Shown: piece by piece, positions 7,467 through 15,526 of the stretch
Layout: every line of letters begins with the position of its first letter
Position numbering within the stretch: the first letter of the stretch is position 1
The notes under the pieces: model-generated
The model's input: the letters and a program-made list of their open reading frames with translations, nothing else
What the model was told of the DNA's origin: nothing
Database searches by the model: none
DNA from: Ancylobacter novellus
Lineage (GTDB): Bacteria > Pseudomonadota > Alphaproteobacteria > Rhizobiales > Xanthobacteraceae
Direction of reading: 5' to 3'
DNA: 64,000 nucleotides
Assembly: GCA_003241485.1 (NCBI GenBank)
Contig: QFQD01000017.1
Coordinates: 62,001 to 126,000 of the forward strand
Program-made: the position numbers and the translations under genes

Positions 7467-9812
7467 GTGACACAGACGCCGGTGCCTGGATCAGGAGAGG
7501 ACACGCGCCGCGCCGCGCGCGCCACCGCGCTTGGCGCGCGTGCGGGCGGCAATGGCTTTCGGCCTCTGGCACTTTTGCCGTCCCTGCACCCGTTCTACGC
7601 CGCGCTTTTCGCCGGTCTGTCCGGCTGCCTCACGCGCGAACTGGAGGACCGGCGCGGCTTCCTGTTTCTGCCGGTCGCCATCGCAACCGGCGCTGCGCTC
7701 TATTTCGGGGCTGCGCATGAGCCCCTGCCTTATGTCGGGCTGGTGCCGATGGCGGGTTTCCTCGGGCTGGCGATCGCCCTGCGCGCACATCCCCTCGGCT
7801 TCCACATGTTTGCCCTGCTGGCCGCCATCGCGGCGGGTTTCGCGGTTGCCTCGTTCCAGGTGCAGCGCATCGCCCATCCCGTGCTCGCCGCGCCGCTCCA
7901 GAGCGTCGAGGTCGCCGGTTTCGTCGAGGCCGCCGAGCAGCGCCCGCGCGGCAGCCGGATCACGCTTCGGGTGACGCGCCTTGGGCGCGAAGGGCGGGTT
8001 GCCAAGGGCGCGACGCCGGAGCGGGTGCGGGTGACGCTCACCACCACGCAGCCGCCGGCGATCGGCGAACATATTGCGCTGCGGGCGAGCCTCGCGCCGC
8101 CACCCGGCGCGGCCTATCCCGGCGGTTTCGATTTCGGCCGTTCCATGTGGTTCGACGGCATAGGTGCCACGGGCTTCGGGCTCGGCCGGGTGCAGCCGGC
8201 GCCGGCACCAAGGCCGCTGCCGCTCGATCTCCGGGCCGCCGCCTGGCTCGACGCCACGCGCGAGGCGATCGCCGGGCGTATCAGGGCCTCTCTCAGCGGC
8301 ATGGAGGCGGGTGTCGCCGTGGCGCTGGTGACAGGCCTGCGCGACGGGGTGCCCGAGCCCGTCGAGGAGAGCATGCGCATTTCCGGCCTGTCGCACATTC
8401 TCTCCATCTCCGGCCTGCATATGGCGCTGGTGGCGACCACGGTGTTCTTCGTGGTGCGCGCGCTACTGGCGCTGTTCCCGATGGCTGCGCTGCGCTTTCC
8501 CATCAAGGCCTGGGCTGCGCTCCCGGCCGCGCTTGCCGCGAGCTTCTATCTGGTGCTTTCCGGCGCCGAGGTGCCGACGCAGCGCGCCTATGCCATGACG
8601 CTCATCGTGCTTGCGGGCGTTATGCTCGGCCGGCCGGCGCTGACGCTGCGCACCCTGGCGCTGGCGGCGCTGGTCGTGATGGTGCTGACGCCGTGGGCTA
8701 TCCTCGATCCGGGCGCACAGATGTCCTTCGCCGCGACGCTGGCGCTGGTCGCCGCCTATGAGCGCTGGGGCCATCTGGTGTCGGCCCCGGCGCTCATAGG
8801 CGCGGCGGACACGATGCTGGGCCGCGTGCTGCGCGTGCCGACCCGTTACATCGCGGCGCTCCTCCTCACCTCGCTCGCCGCGGGGCTCGCCACGGCGCCC
8901 TATGCGGCGTTTCATTTCCAGCGGCTGGCGCCGCTCAGCCTTCTCGCCAATCTCGCGGCGATGCCGGTCGTCTCGCTTGTCGTGATGCCGGCGGGGCTGG
9001 TCGGTGCCGTGCTCATGCCATTCGGCTGGGACGATGTGGCGTGGCACGCCATGGGGTGGGGTATCGCGCTGATGGTGCGCATCTCCGACATGGTCGCGTC
9101 CGTGCCCGGCGCGGATCGCGGCATACGCGCCATGCCGATGGCCAGCATGGTGCTGCTCAGCCTCGCTTTGGTCGCTATCTGCCTGCTGCGTACGCGCCTG
9201 CTGCTCCTGGCGCCGCTCTGCCTTGCGGCCGCTTTGTGGCTCTATCAGACGATGCCGCGGCCCGACGTGCTGGTCGACCGCGAGGGGCGCACCGTGGCTG
9301 TGCGCGGTGTGGATGGGCGTATCGCCGTGATGGGCGATCGCGATGCCGGCCTTGCCGGCCGGTTGAGCGCGGAAGGCGAGCGCGGACGCGCTGGCGCATC
9401 GGATGTGGCGGCGGCGGCGGCCTGCGACCCGCTCGGCTGCACCTTGCGTGACCGGCGCGGAGAGATCGTTGCGCTGTCGCGCGATCCGAATTCACTTGAA
9501 GAAGACTGCCGCCGCGCCAGCCTGCTGGTGACGCGACACGCGCCGCCCGCCAGCTGCGCCGCGACCGTGATCCGTATCGATCCGCGCAGCAATATGGAGG
9601 CGACGGCCGCGTTTCTCATTGGCGGCGAGGAGGCGGATCAGGATCGGGCCGCCTGGCAGCTCGAAAGCGCCGGCGGCAGGCGCACCCGCCCATGGGAGGT
9701 GGCCGGCGGCACGAACGGCGCGCCGCTGCCCCGTCCTTCGCCGCCCAACAGCGGTGCGGTCCTCCAGACGGTGCCGAACGATCCCACCGATTCGCCGGAC
9801 GTGGCGCCGTGA
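7467..9812 (+). CDS. comEC: ComEC/Rec2-family DNA uptake channel, without a recognisable nuclease domain
   Basis: Inner-membrane protein expected to pass single-stranded DNA into the cytoplasm during transformation. From GTG 7467 it has about 781 residues. It has an N-terminal membrane pair with a DUF4131-like periplasmic/OB part, then the Competence domain with VALVTGLRDGVP, the signature SHILSISGLHMAL and PTQRAYAMT, and many hydrophobic helices to about base 9250. The C-terminal tail (from about 9250) carries no HxHxDH metallo-beta-lactamase motif and ends in a low-complexity Pro/Gly-rich stretch. In-frame starts at 7314 and 7380 are possible. I prefer GTG 7467 because it follows GGGGCGG and the residues before it look non-coding. 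Divergent from gltX. Confidence 0.88.
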   Translation: MTQTPVPGSGEDTRRAARATALGARAGGNGFRPLALLPSLHPFYAALFAGLSGCLTRELEDRRGFLFLPVAIATGAALYFGAAHEPLPYVGLVPMAGFLGLAIALRAHPLGFHMFALLAAIAAGFAVASFQVQRIAHPVLAAPLQSVEVAGFVEAAEQRPRGSRITLRVTRLGREGRVAKGATPERVRVTLTTTQPPAIGEHIALRASLAPPPGAAYPGGFDFGRSMWFDGIGATGFGLGRVQPAPAPRPLPLDLRAAAWLDATREAIAGRIRASLSGMEAGVAVALVTGLRDGVPEPVEESMRISGLSHILSISGLHMALVATTVFFVVRALLALFPMAALRFPIKAWAALPAALAASFYLVLSGAEVPTQRAYAMTLIVLAGVMLGRPALTLRTLALAALVVMVLTPWAILDPGAQMSFAATLALVAAYERWGHLVSAPALIGAADTMLGRVLRVPTRYIAALLLTSLAAGLATAPYAAFHFQRLAPLSLLANLAAMPVVSLVVMPAGLVGAVLMPFGWDDVAWHAMGWGIALMVRISDMVASVPGADRGIRAMPMASMVLLSLALVAICLLRTRLLLLAPLCLAAALWLYQTMPRPDVLVDREGRTVAVRGVDGRIAVMGDRDAGLAGRLSAEGERGRAGASDVAAAAACDPLGCTLRDRRGEIVALSRDPNSLEEDCRRASLLVTRHAPPASCAATVIRIDPRSNMEATAAFLIGGEEADQDRAAWQLESAGGRRTRPWEVAGGTNGAPLPRPSPPNSGAVLQTVPNDPTDSPDVAP

Positions 9813-9826
9813 ACGGGGCAGGCGCG

Positions 9827-10519
9827 TCAGTAGCGGCGGAACAGCCCGACCAGCCTGCCCTGGATACGCACGCGATCCGGGCCGAAGATGCGTGTCTCAT
9901 ACGCCGGATTGGCCGCCTCGAGCGCGATGGAGGCGCCCTTGCGGCGCAGGCGCTTCAACGTCGCGTCCTCGTCGTCGATCAGCGCGACGACGATATCGCC
10001 GTTATTGGCCGTGTCACCCTTCCGGATCAGGGCGAGGTCGCCGTCGAAGATGCCGGCCTCGATCATCGAATCGCCGCGCACTTCGAGGGCGAAGTGTTCG
10101 CCACCCGACACCATCTCAGGCGGCATGCTGATCGTGTTGTCGCGCGACTGGATGGCGGAGATGGGGGAGCCGGCGGCGATGCGGCCGACCAGCGGTATGG
10201 AGACCGTGTGCCGCGTATCGTCCTCGACCTGCGGACGGGCGAGGCGTGACGGCGACCCTTCGATCACGCTCGGGGAGAAGCCGCGCGCGCGTGTCGGCTG
10301 TGCATCTTCCGGCAGGCGCAGCACCTCCAGGGCACGGGCCCGGTTGGGCAGGCGACGGATGAAGCCGCGTTCCTCGAGCGCCGTTATCAGGCGATGGATG
10401 CCGGATTTCGATCGGAGATCCAAAGCCTCCTTCATCTCCTCGAAGGACGGCGGGACGCCGTCACGCTTGAGGCGTTCGTCGATGAAGAGCAGCAGCTCGT
10501 GCTGTTTGCGGGTGAGCAT
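9827..10519 (-). CDS. lexA: LexA SOS repressor
   Basis: Represses DNA-damage genes and cleaves itself when bound to RecA filaments. 230 residues: N-terminal winged helix-turn-helix (MLTRKQHELL, then FEEMKEALDLRSKSGIHRL around 27-45), linker, and S24-type protease domain. The cleavage site is Ala116-Gly117 in VGRIAAGSP, the nucleophile Ser151 is in RGDSMIEAG and the general base Lys189 is in DATLKR. All three are intact, so it should be a working autoprotease. The start is fixed by family alignment; an upstream in-frame ATG at 10645 would run through its own promoter. Two LexA boxes lie in its promoter. Confidence 0.97.
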   Translation of the reverse strand: MLTRKQHELLLFIDERLKRDGVPPSFEEMKEALDLRSKSGIHRLITALEERGFIRRLPNRARALEVLRLPEDAQPTRARGFSPSVIEGSPSRLARPQVEDDTRHTVSIPLVGRIAAGSPISAIQSRDNTISMPPEMVSGGEHFALEVRGDSMIEAGIFDGDLALIRKGDTANNGDIVVALIDDEDATLKRLRRKGASIALEAANPAYETRIFGPDRVRIQGRLVGLFRRY

Positions 10520-10546
10520 CGATCTCGATCCGTCAGGCCGAAGAGG

Positions 10547-10561
10547 AAACAAATCACGAAC
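10547..10561 (-). promoter_or_regulatory. Second, imperfect LexA (SOS) box
   Basis: On the minus strand this reads GTTC-N7-GTTT, one base off the alphaproteobacterial SOS box GTTC-N7-GTTC. It lies just downstream of the predicted lexA -10 element (10564-10569), around the expected transcription start, and 11 bases from the perfect box. Its position argues for function, though one mismatch makes it less certain. Confidence 0.5.
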
Positions 10562-10563
10562 AA

Positions 10564-10592
10564 ACACTATCCGTTCTTTTTGTGTTCCACAA
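10564..10592 (-). promoter_or_regulatory. lexA promoter with embedded perfect SOS box (10573-10587)
   Basis: Minus-strand TTGTGG (10592-10587) and TAGTGT (10569-10564) are spaced by 17 bases, making a good sigma-70 promoter for lexA. The spacer holds GTTC (10573-10576), seven bases, GTTC (10584-10587) when read on the plus strand, a perfect alphaproteobacterial LexA box. A repressor bound here would block RNA polymerase, the standard negative autoregulation of lexA. The same site faces the divergent atzF gene. Confidence 0.8.
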
Positions 10593-10708
10593 TGGGTAAA
10601 GGGCGGCCTAACGCAGGCGCAGAATGTCCGGAAAGTTGTATGCAATCACTTCCGATTTGCCTAAGCCGCGTGCATAATTTGGATCTGCTTCATGAAAGGT
10701 TGGGTCGC

Positions 10709-12535
10709 TTGATCGGAACTGTTGCTGACCTCATCGCCGCCCATCGTGCGGGGCGCGTGCGCCCGGCGGAGACGATTGCGCGTTGCTTTGCGCTGATCGA
10801 GCGTCACGGCGATCCCGCCATCTTCACCAGCCTGGCGACGCAGGCGCATGTTGAGGCCGCACTGAGAGCGCTCGACGGGACCAATCCGGCGCATCTGCCG
10901 CTTTACGGCATTCCCTTCGCCGTGAAGGACAATATCGACGTTGCCGGCCTGCCGACGACCTGCGGCTGCCCGGACTTTGCCTATCTGGCGACGCGCGATG
11001 CGGCGAGCGTGGCGCGGCTGCGCCGGGCCGGCGCCATCGTCATCGGCAAGACCAACCTCGACCAGTTCGCCACCGGCCTCAACGGCACGCGCTCGCCCTA
11101 TGGCACGCCGCGCAATGCGGTGCGTGCCGATCTGGTGCCGGGCGGGTCGAGTTCGGGCTCGGCTGTCGCTGTGGCGGCCGGGCTTGTGCCGCTGGCGCTG
11201 GGCACGGATACGGCCGGTTCGGGCCGCGTGCCGGCGGGGCTCAACAACATCGTGGGCCTCAAGCCGAGCGTGGGGCTGGTTTCGGCGAGCGGCGTGGTGC
11301 CGGCCTGCCGTTCGCTCGACTGCGTATCGGTTTTCGCGCTGACGGTGGAGGACGCTTTTCTCGCCACCCGGCTTATGGCGGGGGCGGACGAGGCGGATCC
11401 CTATTCGCGGGCCCTGCCGGTCGGCGCGCTGGGTGGGTTCCCCGCCCGCGCGCGGATCGCGGTGCCCCGCGCGCAGCAGCGCTCCAGCTTTGGTGACCGA
11501 TTGGCGGAGGGGGCCTTCCGTGCCGCTATCGAGCGCATGGAGGCGATGGGCGCAAGCATCACAGAGATCGACATGGAGCCGTTCTTCGAGACGGCGCGGC
11601 TGCTCTATGAGGGGCCGTGGGTGGCGGAGCGCTTCGCGGCGGTGGGGGCTTTTCTCGACGCGCGCCCGGAAGCGTTCCATCCCGTGGTGCGCGCCATTAT
11701 CGAGCAGGGGCGGGGCTTTACGGCGGTGGATGGGTTTCGCGGGCAGTATCGTCTTGCGGAGCTGCGCGCGCTGGCGCGCGAGGCGTTGTCGGGCCTTGAT
11801 GCGCTGATGGTGCCGACCATGCCGACCGTCTACACGGTGGCGGAGATGCTGCAGGAGCCGGTGCGCTTCAACAGCAATCTCGGGCTCTATACGAATTTCG
11901 TGAATCTGCTCGACATGTGCGCCCTTGCGGTGCCGTCCGAAATCCGCGCGGATGGCGCGCCCGCGGGCATCACGCTGCTGGCCCCGGCGGGCCGCGACGC
12001 GCACCTGGCCTCGCTCGGCGCGGCCTTCCATGCCGATACGGGACTGACGCTCGGCGCAACGGGAGCGCCGCAGCCGGCGCTGAGGGAACGCGCCCCAAAG
12101 CCGGCGCCGGGCTTCTGCGACGTGGCGCTGTTCGGCGCCCATCTGTCCGGCCTTCCGCTGAATGGCGATCTGGTCGCGGCCGGCGGCGTGTTCGTCCGGG
12201 CGGCCCGCACCAGTGCGGATTACCGGCTTTATCTCCTGCCCGAAGGGCGGGTGCGCCGTCCCGGCCTGCTGCGCGGACGTGCGGGATCTGGCGCCCCGAT
12301 CGATTGCGAGATCTGGACGTTGCCGGCGGCCGCCTTCGGGCGTCTCGTGGCGGGCATACCTGCTCCGCTCGGCATCGGCACCGTGACCCTGCTGGATGGT
12401 TCCGAGGTGAAGGGCTTCCTGATGGAAGGTGCCGCAGCCGACCTCGCGCGCGACATCACGGAGTTCGGCGGATGGCGCAATTTTCTCGCGGATGAAGCGG
12501 CGCGCCGGGCCGCGACTGTCGTCGCGGCAGGTTGA
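10709..12535 (+). CDS. atzF: Allophanate hydrolase (amidase-signature family)
   Basis: Hydrolyses allophanate to two ammonia and two carbon dioxide. From TTG 10709 there are 608 residues, the usual length. Residues 1 to about 450 are the amidase-signature domain with the Ser-cisSer-Lys triad Lys73 (IPFAVKDNID), Ser147 (PGGSSSGSA) and Ser171 (TDTAGSGRVPAG), matching AtzF numbering with a constant offset. The rest is the C-terminal allophanate-hydrolase domain, ending ITEFGGWRNFL. The start is chosen for GAAAGG at 10694 and a CATAAT -10-like hexamer at 10673; in-frame ATG 10640 and GTG 10670 are alternatives. No urea carboxylase lies nearby, so urea is not obviously the source of allophanate. 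It faces lexA and converges with a GntR regulator. Confidence 0.92.
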   Translation: MIGTVADLIAAHRAGRVRPAETIARCFALIERHGDPAIFTSLATQAHVEAALRALDGTNPAHLPLYGIPFAVKDNIDVAGLPTTCGCPDFAYLATRDAASVARLRRAGAIVIGKTNLDQFATGLNGTRSPYGTPRNAVRADLVPGGSSSGSAVAVAAGLVPLALGTDTAGSGRVPAGLNNIVGLKPSVGLVSASGVVPACRSLDCVSVFALTVEDAFLATRLMAGADEADPYSRALPVGALGGFPARARIAVPRAQQRSSFGDRLAEGAFRAAIERMEAMGASITEIDMEPFFETARLLYEGPWVAERFAAVGAFLDARPEAFHPVVRAIIEQGRGFTAVDGFRGQYRLAELRALAREALSGLDALMVPTMPTVYTVAEMLQEPVRFNSNLGLYTNFVNLLDMCALAVPSEIRADGAPAGITLLAPAGRDAHLASLGAAFHADTGLTLGATGAPQPALRERAPKPAPGFCDVALFGAHLSGLPLNGDLVAAGGVFVRAARTSADYRLYLLPEGRVRRPGLLRGRAGSGAPIDCEIWTLPAAAFGRLVAGIPAPLGIGTVTLLDGSEVKGFLMEGAAADLARDITEFGGWRNFLADEAARRAATVVAAG

Positions 12536-12570
12536 TGAATTGAGTCAGAAAATACGCATAAGATATTGAT

Positions 12571-13263
12571 CTATATAGTCTGAGCGTATTGCTCATAGGC
12601 GTCGTGCACGATGGCGATATGGCTGCGCATGTTCTGCGAGGCGCCGTCGCGGTCTCCACGCGCGATGGCCGTCACCACCCGGTCGTGCTCGATATGGGAG
12701 AGAGCCAGCCGACCGAGGGCGCGGAACTGGGCGCGCCGGAACGGCGACAGCCGCCGCCGCGTGCCGACCGTCATCTCGACCAGATAGTCATTGTGGCTGC
12801 CGGCGTAGATGGAGGCATGGAACTGCTCATTGGCGTCGCGGTAGGCGGCGAAATCGCCAAGACGCATGAGTTCGCCCATGGTGGCGTGCAGTTCTTCCAG
12901 CCGGCGGCGCTCGGGCGGCGTCATCTGCAGGGCGGCGAGGCCGGCGCACAGCGCTTCCAGCTCGGCCATGACATCGAACATGTTCTGCAGGCGCTCGACG
13001 CTCGGACGGGCGACGACGGCGCCGCGATGCGGGCGGCTGTCGACCAGACCTGAGGCGGCGAGTTCCCGGATCGCCTCGCGGACCGGCGTGCGGGAGACGC
13101 CGAAGCGGGTGGCGAGCGCGGTCTCGTCCAGCGTGGTCCCGGGCGGCAGCTTGCCGCGGGTAATCTCATCCGCCAGCTGCAGGCGAAGCTCCTCCGCCCG
13201 CGTCACGCGGCGACCGGTCCCGGAAGGAGCGCTGTCGGAAGGGCGGATGGGCAGAACGGACAT
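12571..13263 (-). CDS. GntR-family (FadR subfamily) transcriptional regulator
   Basis: A 230-residue ligand-controlled repressor or activator. Residues about 20-85 form the GntR winged helix (DEITRGKLPPGTTLDETALA, then FGVSRTPVREAIRELAASG and HRGAVVA). Residues about 95-225 form the all-helical FCD ligand domain, with the metal/ligand Asp and His pattern (DANEQFHASIYAGS, then SHIEHDRVVTAI). It lies between atzF, with which it converges 35 bases apart, and the atzH-like gene upstream on the same strand. A role in controlling the allophanate module is inference from position. The effector is unknown. The 92-bp upstream gap has a weak inverted pair CGTGA/TCACG but no clear operator. Confidence 0.9.
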   Translation of the reverse strand: MSVLPIRPSDSAPSGTGRRVTRAEELRLQLADEITRGKLPPGTTLDETALATRFGVSRTPVREAIRELAASGLVDSRPHRGAVVARPSVERLQNMFDVMAELEALCAGLAALQMTPPERRRLEELHATMGELMRLGDFAAYRDANEQFHASIYAGSHNDYLVEMTVGTRRRLSPFRRAQFRALGRLALSHIEHDRVVTAIARGDRDGASQNMRSHIAIVHDAYEQYAQTI

Positions 13264-13355
13264 GAACGGAATTACCGGCAGGAGCGAGTCGCGGGCTGAA
13301 AGTACCGTGACGTCGCGTCTTTATCACGCTTGCGCGGCGGCAGTTGGGCCGAATT

Positions 13356-13745
13356 TCAGCCGGTGGGTTCGTCGATCAGGCTGACATGGGCGGCGACGAC
13401 CTTCCAACCCTCAGGCGTGCGCATCCAGGTCTGCATCTGGCGGCCGACCTTGCCGGGGGTCGAAGCGCGGCGGAACAGCGTGGAGGCCACCGCGAAATCG
13501 CGGCCATAGCTGGTGATCTGCGTGCCGTCGAGGCTACGCTCAAGCCCCGCCGGCGAGCGGGCGGCCCGGAAGGCACGGATGGCCTCGATGCCGTAGAGAT
13601 TCTCGCCGCCGCCATAGCGCAGCGTCGTCGGGTGATCCCAGAACAGCGCGTCGAGTCCGGCGACGTCGTTGCTCACCAGCGCCTGCTCATAGCGGGCAAA
13701 GGCCGCCTCGACCTCGGCGAGCACGTCGGGAAGATTGATGTCCAT
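13356..13745 (-). CDS. AtzH/HpxZ-like protein (DUF3225, NTF2-like fold)
   Basis: 129 residues resembling the HpxZ/AtzH family, with EVEAAFARYEQALVSND, LFWDHPTTLRYGGGENLYG, AFRAARSPAGLER and the C-terminal WMRTPEGWKVVAAHVS. AtzH of the cyanuric acid pathway in Pseudomonas has been described as a decarboxylating amidohydrolase turning 1,3-dicarboxyurea into allophanate. HpxZ members occur in oxalurate/purine degradation clusters. The product would therefore be the substrate of the atzF-encoded enzyme three kilobases away. ATG 13745 has GGGGAAAG upstream; a longer in-frame start at 13781 lacks family support. It lies 54 bases after moeA on the same strand, so read-through from moeA is possible. 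Confidence 0.8.
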   Translation of the reverse strand: MDINLPDVLAEVEAAFARYEQALVSNDVAGLDALFWDHPTTLRYGGGENLYGIEAIRAFRAARSPAGLERSLDGTQITSYGRDFAVASTLFRRASTPGKVGRQMQTWMRTPEGWKVVAAHVSLIDEPTG

Positions 13746-13799
13746 CGGCCTGCTTTCCCCATAACCCCGGCACCAGCACACAGGGGCGGGCGCCGCCGG

Positions 13800-15026
13800 T
13801 CAATCCTCCAGCGGGAGAATCTCGCAGGGCTCGCCAGCCTTCGCCGCCGGTGCGTGAGGCTGGCGCACCAGCAGCACGTCGGCGCGCGCGAGCACGGACA
13901 GCATGGAACTGTCCTGAACCGGGAGAGGGCGCACTACGGGCAATCCGCCCTCATGCCCGATCGTCTCGGCGCGCTGGAAGTCCATGCGCATCTCGTTGGC
14001 CTTGACGTCCGCGCCAAGAATGGCGGGACGCAGCGGCACCCGGGCGGGAATAGCGAGGCCCTGCAACGCCTTGAGCAGCGGAACGAGATAGAGGAGTGCG
14101 CACACATGGGCCGAGACCGGATTGCCGGGCAGGCCGACAACATGCGTGCGCCCCGTGCCTGCGTCCGAACGGCCGAACATCAACGGTTTGCCAGGCCGCA
14201 GCGCAATCTTGTGGACTGCGAGCGCGACGCCCTGCGCGGTGAGGGCCGGAGCGATGAGATCATGATCGCCGACCGAAGCGCCGCCGGTCGTCACGATGAC
14301 GTCGAAGCCGCCCTCCAGCGCGGCGCGCACGCCCTGCTGCGTCGCGTCCATGTCGTCGGGGAGGATGCCGAGATCGACCACCTCGGCGCCGGCCTGCCGG
14401 GCGAGGCCGCCGACGGAATAGACGTTGGAGAGAATCACCTGATGCGAGCCGGCGCCGGCGCCGGGCCGCACCAGCTCGTCGCCGGTCGAGAGCAGGGCGA
14501 TGCGGGGACGGCGCGTGACGACCAGTTCGGCAATGTCGGCGGAGGCGGCCAGCGCAAGATCGCGCGGGCGCAGCCGGTGGCCGGCGGGAAGCACGGCTTC
14601 GCCCGCCGCGAAGTCGCCGCCCGCGCGGCGAATGTGGCGGCCGGCCGTGGCGGCCTCGGTCATGGTGACGTGGTCGCCGTCGCGCCGCGTGTCTTCCTGG
14701 ATGACGACGGCGTCCGCGCCCTCGGGCATGACGGCGCCGGTGAAGATGCGCACCGTGGTGCCGGGTTCGACATGGCCGGGGAAGGGCCGTCCGGCAGCGG
14801 ATTCGCCGATCAGCCGCAGCGTGGCGGGCACCTGCGCCGCGTCGGCGGCGCGCAGGGCGTAGCCATCCATGGCGGAAACGTCGGCGCCGGGTGTGGTGCG
14901 TCGGGCAATCACCGGCTCGGCCAGCACGCGACCGGCGGCGTCCCATAGCTGCACGCGCTCGGCGCCCAGCGGCGCGGCGGAGGAGAGGAGGCGGGTCAGC
15001 GCCTCCTCGACCGGCATCAGCGCCAT
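13800..15026 (-). CDS. moeA: Molybdopterin molybdenumtransferase MoeA
   Basis: Inserts molybdate into adenylylated molybdopterin to form molybdenum cofactor in the cytoplasm. 408 residues, the family norm. Landmarks in order: SAMDGYALR near 51, FTGAVMPEGADAVV, LLSTGDELVRPG, VTTGGASVGDHD and VVGLPGNPVSAHV, with the C-terminal beta-barrel domain after about residue 330. It follows moaC by 12 bases on the same strand and ends the ppiD-trp-moa operon before the accessory atzH gene. Confidence 0.96.
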   Translation of the reverse strand: MALMPVEEALTRLLSSAAPLGAERVQLWDAAGRVLAEPVIARRTTPGADVSAMDGYALRAADAAQVPATLRLIGESAAGRPFPGHVEPGTTVRIFTGAVMPEGADAVVIQEDTRRDGDHVTMTEAATAGRHIRRAGGDFAAGEAVLPAGHRLRPRDLALAASADIAELVVTRRPRIALLSTGDELVRPGAGAGSHQVILSNVYSVGGLARQAGAEVVDLGILPDDMDATQQGVRAALEGGFDVIVTTGGASVGDHDLIAPALTAQGVALAVHKIALRPGKPLMFGRSDAGTGRTHVVGLPGNPVSAHVCALLYLVPLLKALQGLAIPARVPLRPAILGADVKANEMRMDFQRAETIGHEGGLPVVRPLPVQDSSMLSVLARADVLLVRQPHAPAAKAGEPCEILPLED

Positions 15027-15038
15027 GATCGGCCTCCG

Positions 15039-15524
15039 CTATTCGCTCTTCCAGTGGCCGGAACGGCCGCCGGATTTCTCAAGCAGCCGCACCGCCTCGA
15101 TGCACATGCCGCGATCGACCGCCTTTGCCATGTCGTAGACGGTGAGGCAGGCGACGGAGACGGCGGTGAGTGCCTCCATCTCCACCCCGGTCTGGCCGCT
15201 GGTGCGCACGGTGGCGCGGACGGTGAGGCCGGGCAGGGTGGTGTCGGGCTCGATTTCCACCGCCACCTTGGACAGCAGCAGCGCATGGCAGAGCGGGATC
15301 AGCTCATGCGTGCGCTTGGCCGCCATGATGCCGGCGAGGCGGGCCGTGCCGATCACGTCGCCCTTCTTGGCGTTGCCGGAGAGGATGAGGTCGAGCGTCG
15401 CCTGCTGCATGCGCACCGCGCCCTCGGCCACCGCCACGCGGTCTGTCACGGCCTTGTCGGCGACATCGACCATGTTCGCCGCGCCGGAGGCGTCGAGATG
15501 GGTGAGGTGCGGCTCGTCCACCAT
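15039..15524 (-). CDS. moaC: Cyclic pyranopterin monophosphate synthase MoaC
   Basis: Second enzyme of molybdenum cofactor synthesis, converting 3',8-cyclo-GTP to cyclic pyranopterin monophosphate. 161 residues with ANMVDVADKAVTDRVAVAEG near the N-terminus, GIMAAKRTHELIPLCH (active-site Lys and His) and GVEMEALTAVSVACLTVYDM. It starts two bases after the trpC stop, so it shares the trp transcript, and moeA follows directly. Pairing of trpCD with moaC-moeA is a familiar alphaproteobacterial arrangement. Confidence 0.97.
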   Translation of the reverse strand: MVDEPHLTHLDASGAANMVDVADKAVTDRVAVAEGAVRMQQATLDLILSGNAKKGDVIGTARLAGIMAAKRTHELIPLCHALLLSKVAVEIEPDTTLPGLTVRATVRTSGQTGVEMEALTAVSVACLTVYDMAKAVDRGMCIEAVRLLEKSGGRSGHWKSE

Positions 15525-15526
15525 GG

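Noticed and set aside
5879..7552. 557-residue GltX starting at 7552
   Set aside because: The first 79 residues are unlike the family and would overlap comEC; MSETVVTRFAPSPTG at 7315 is the family start.
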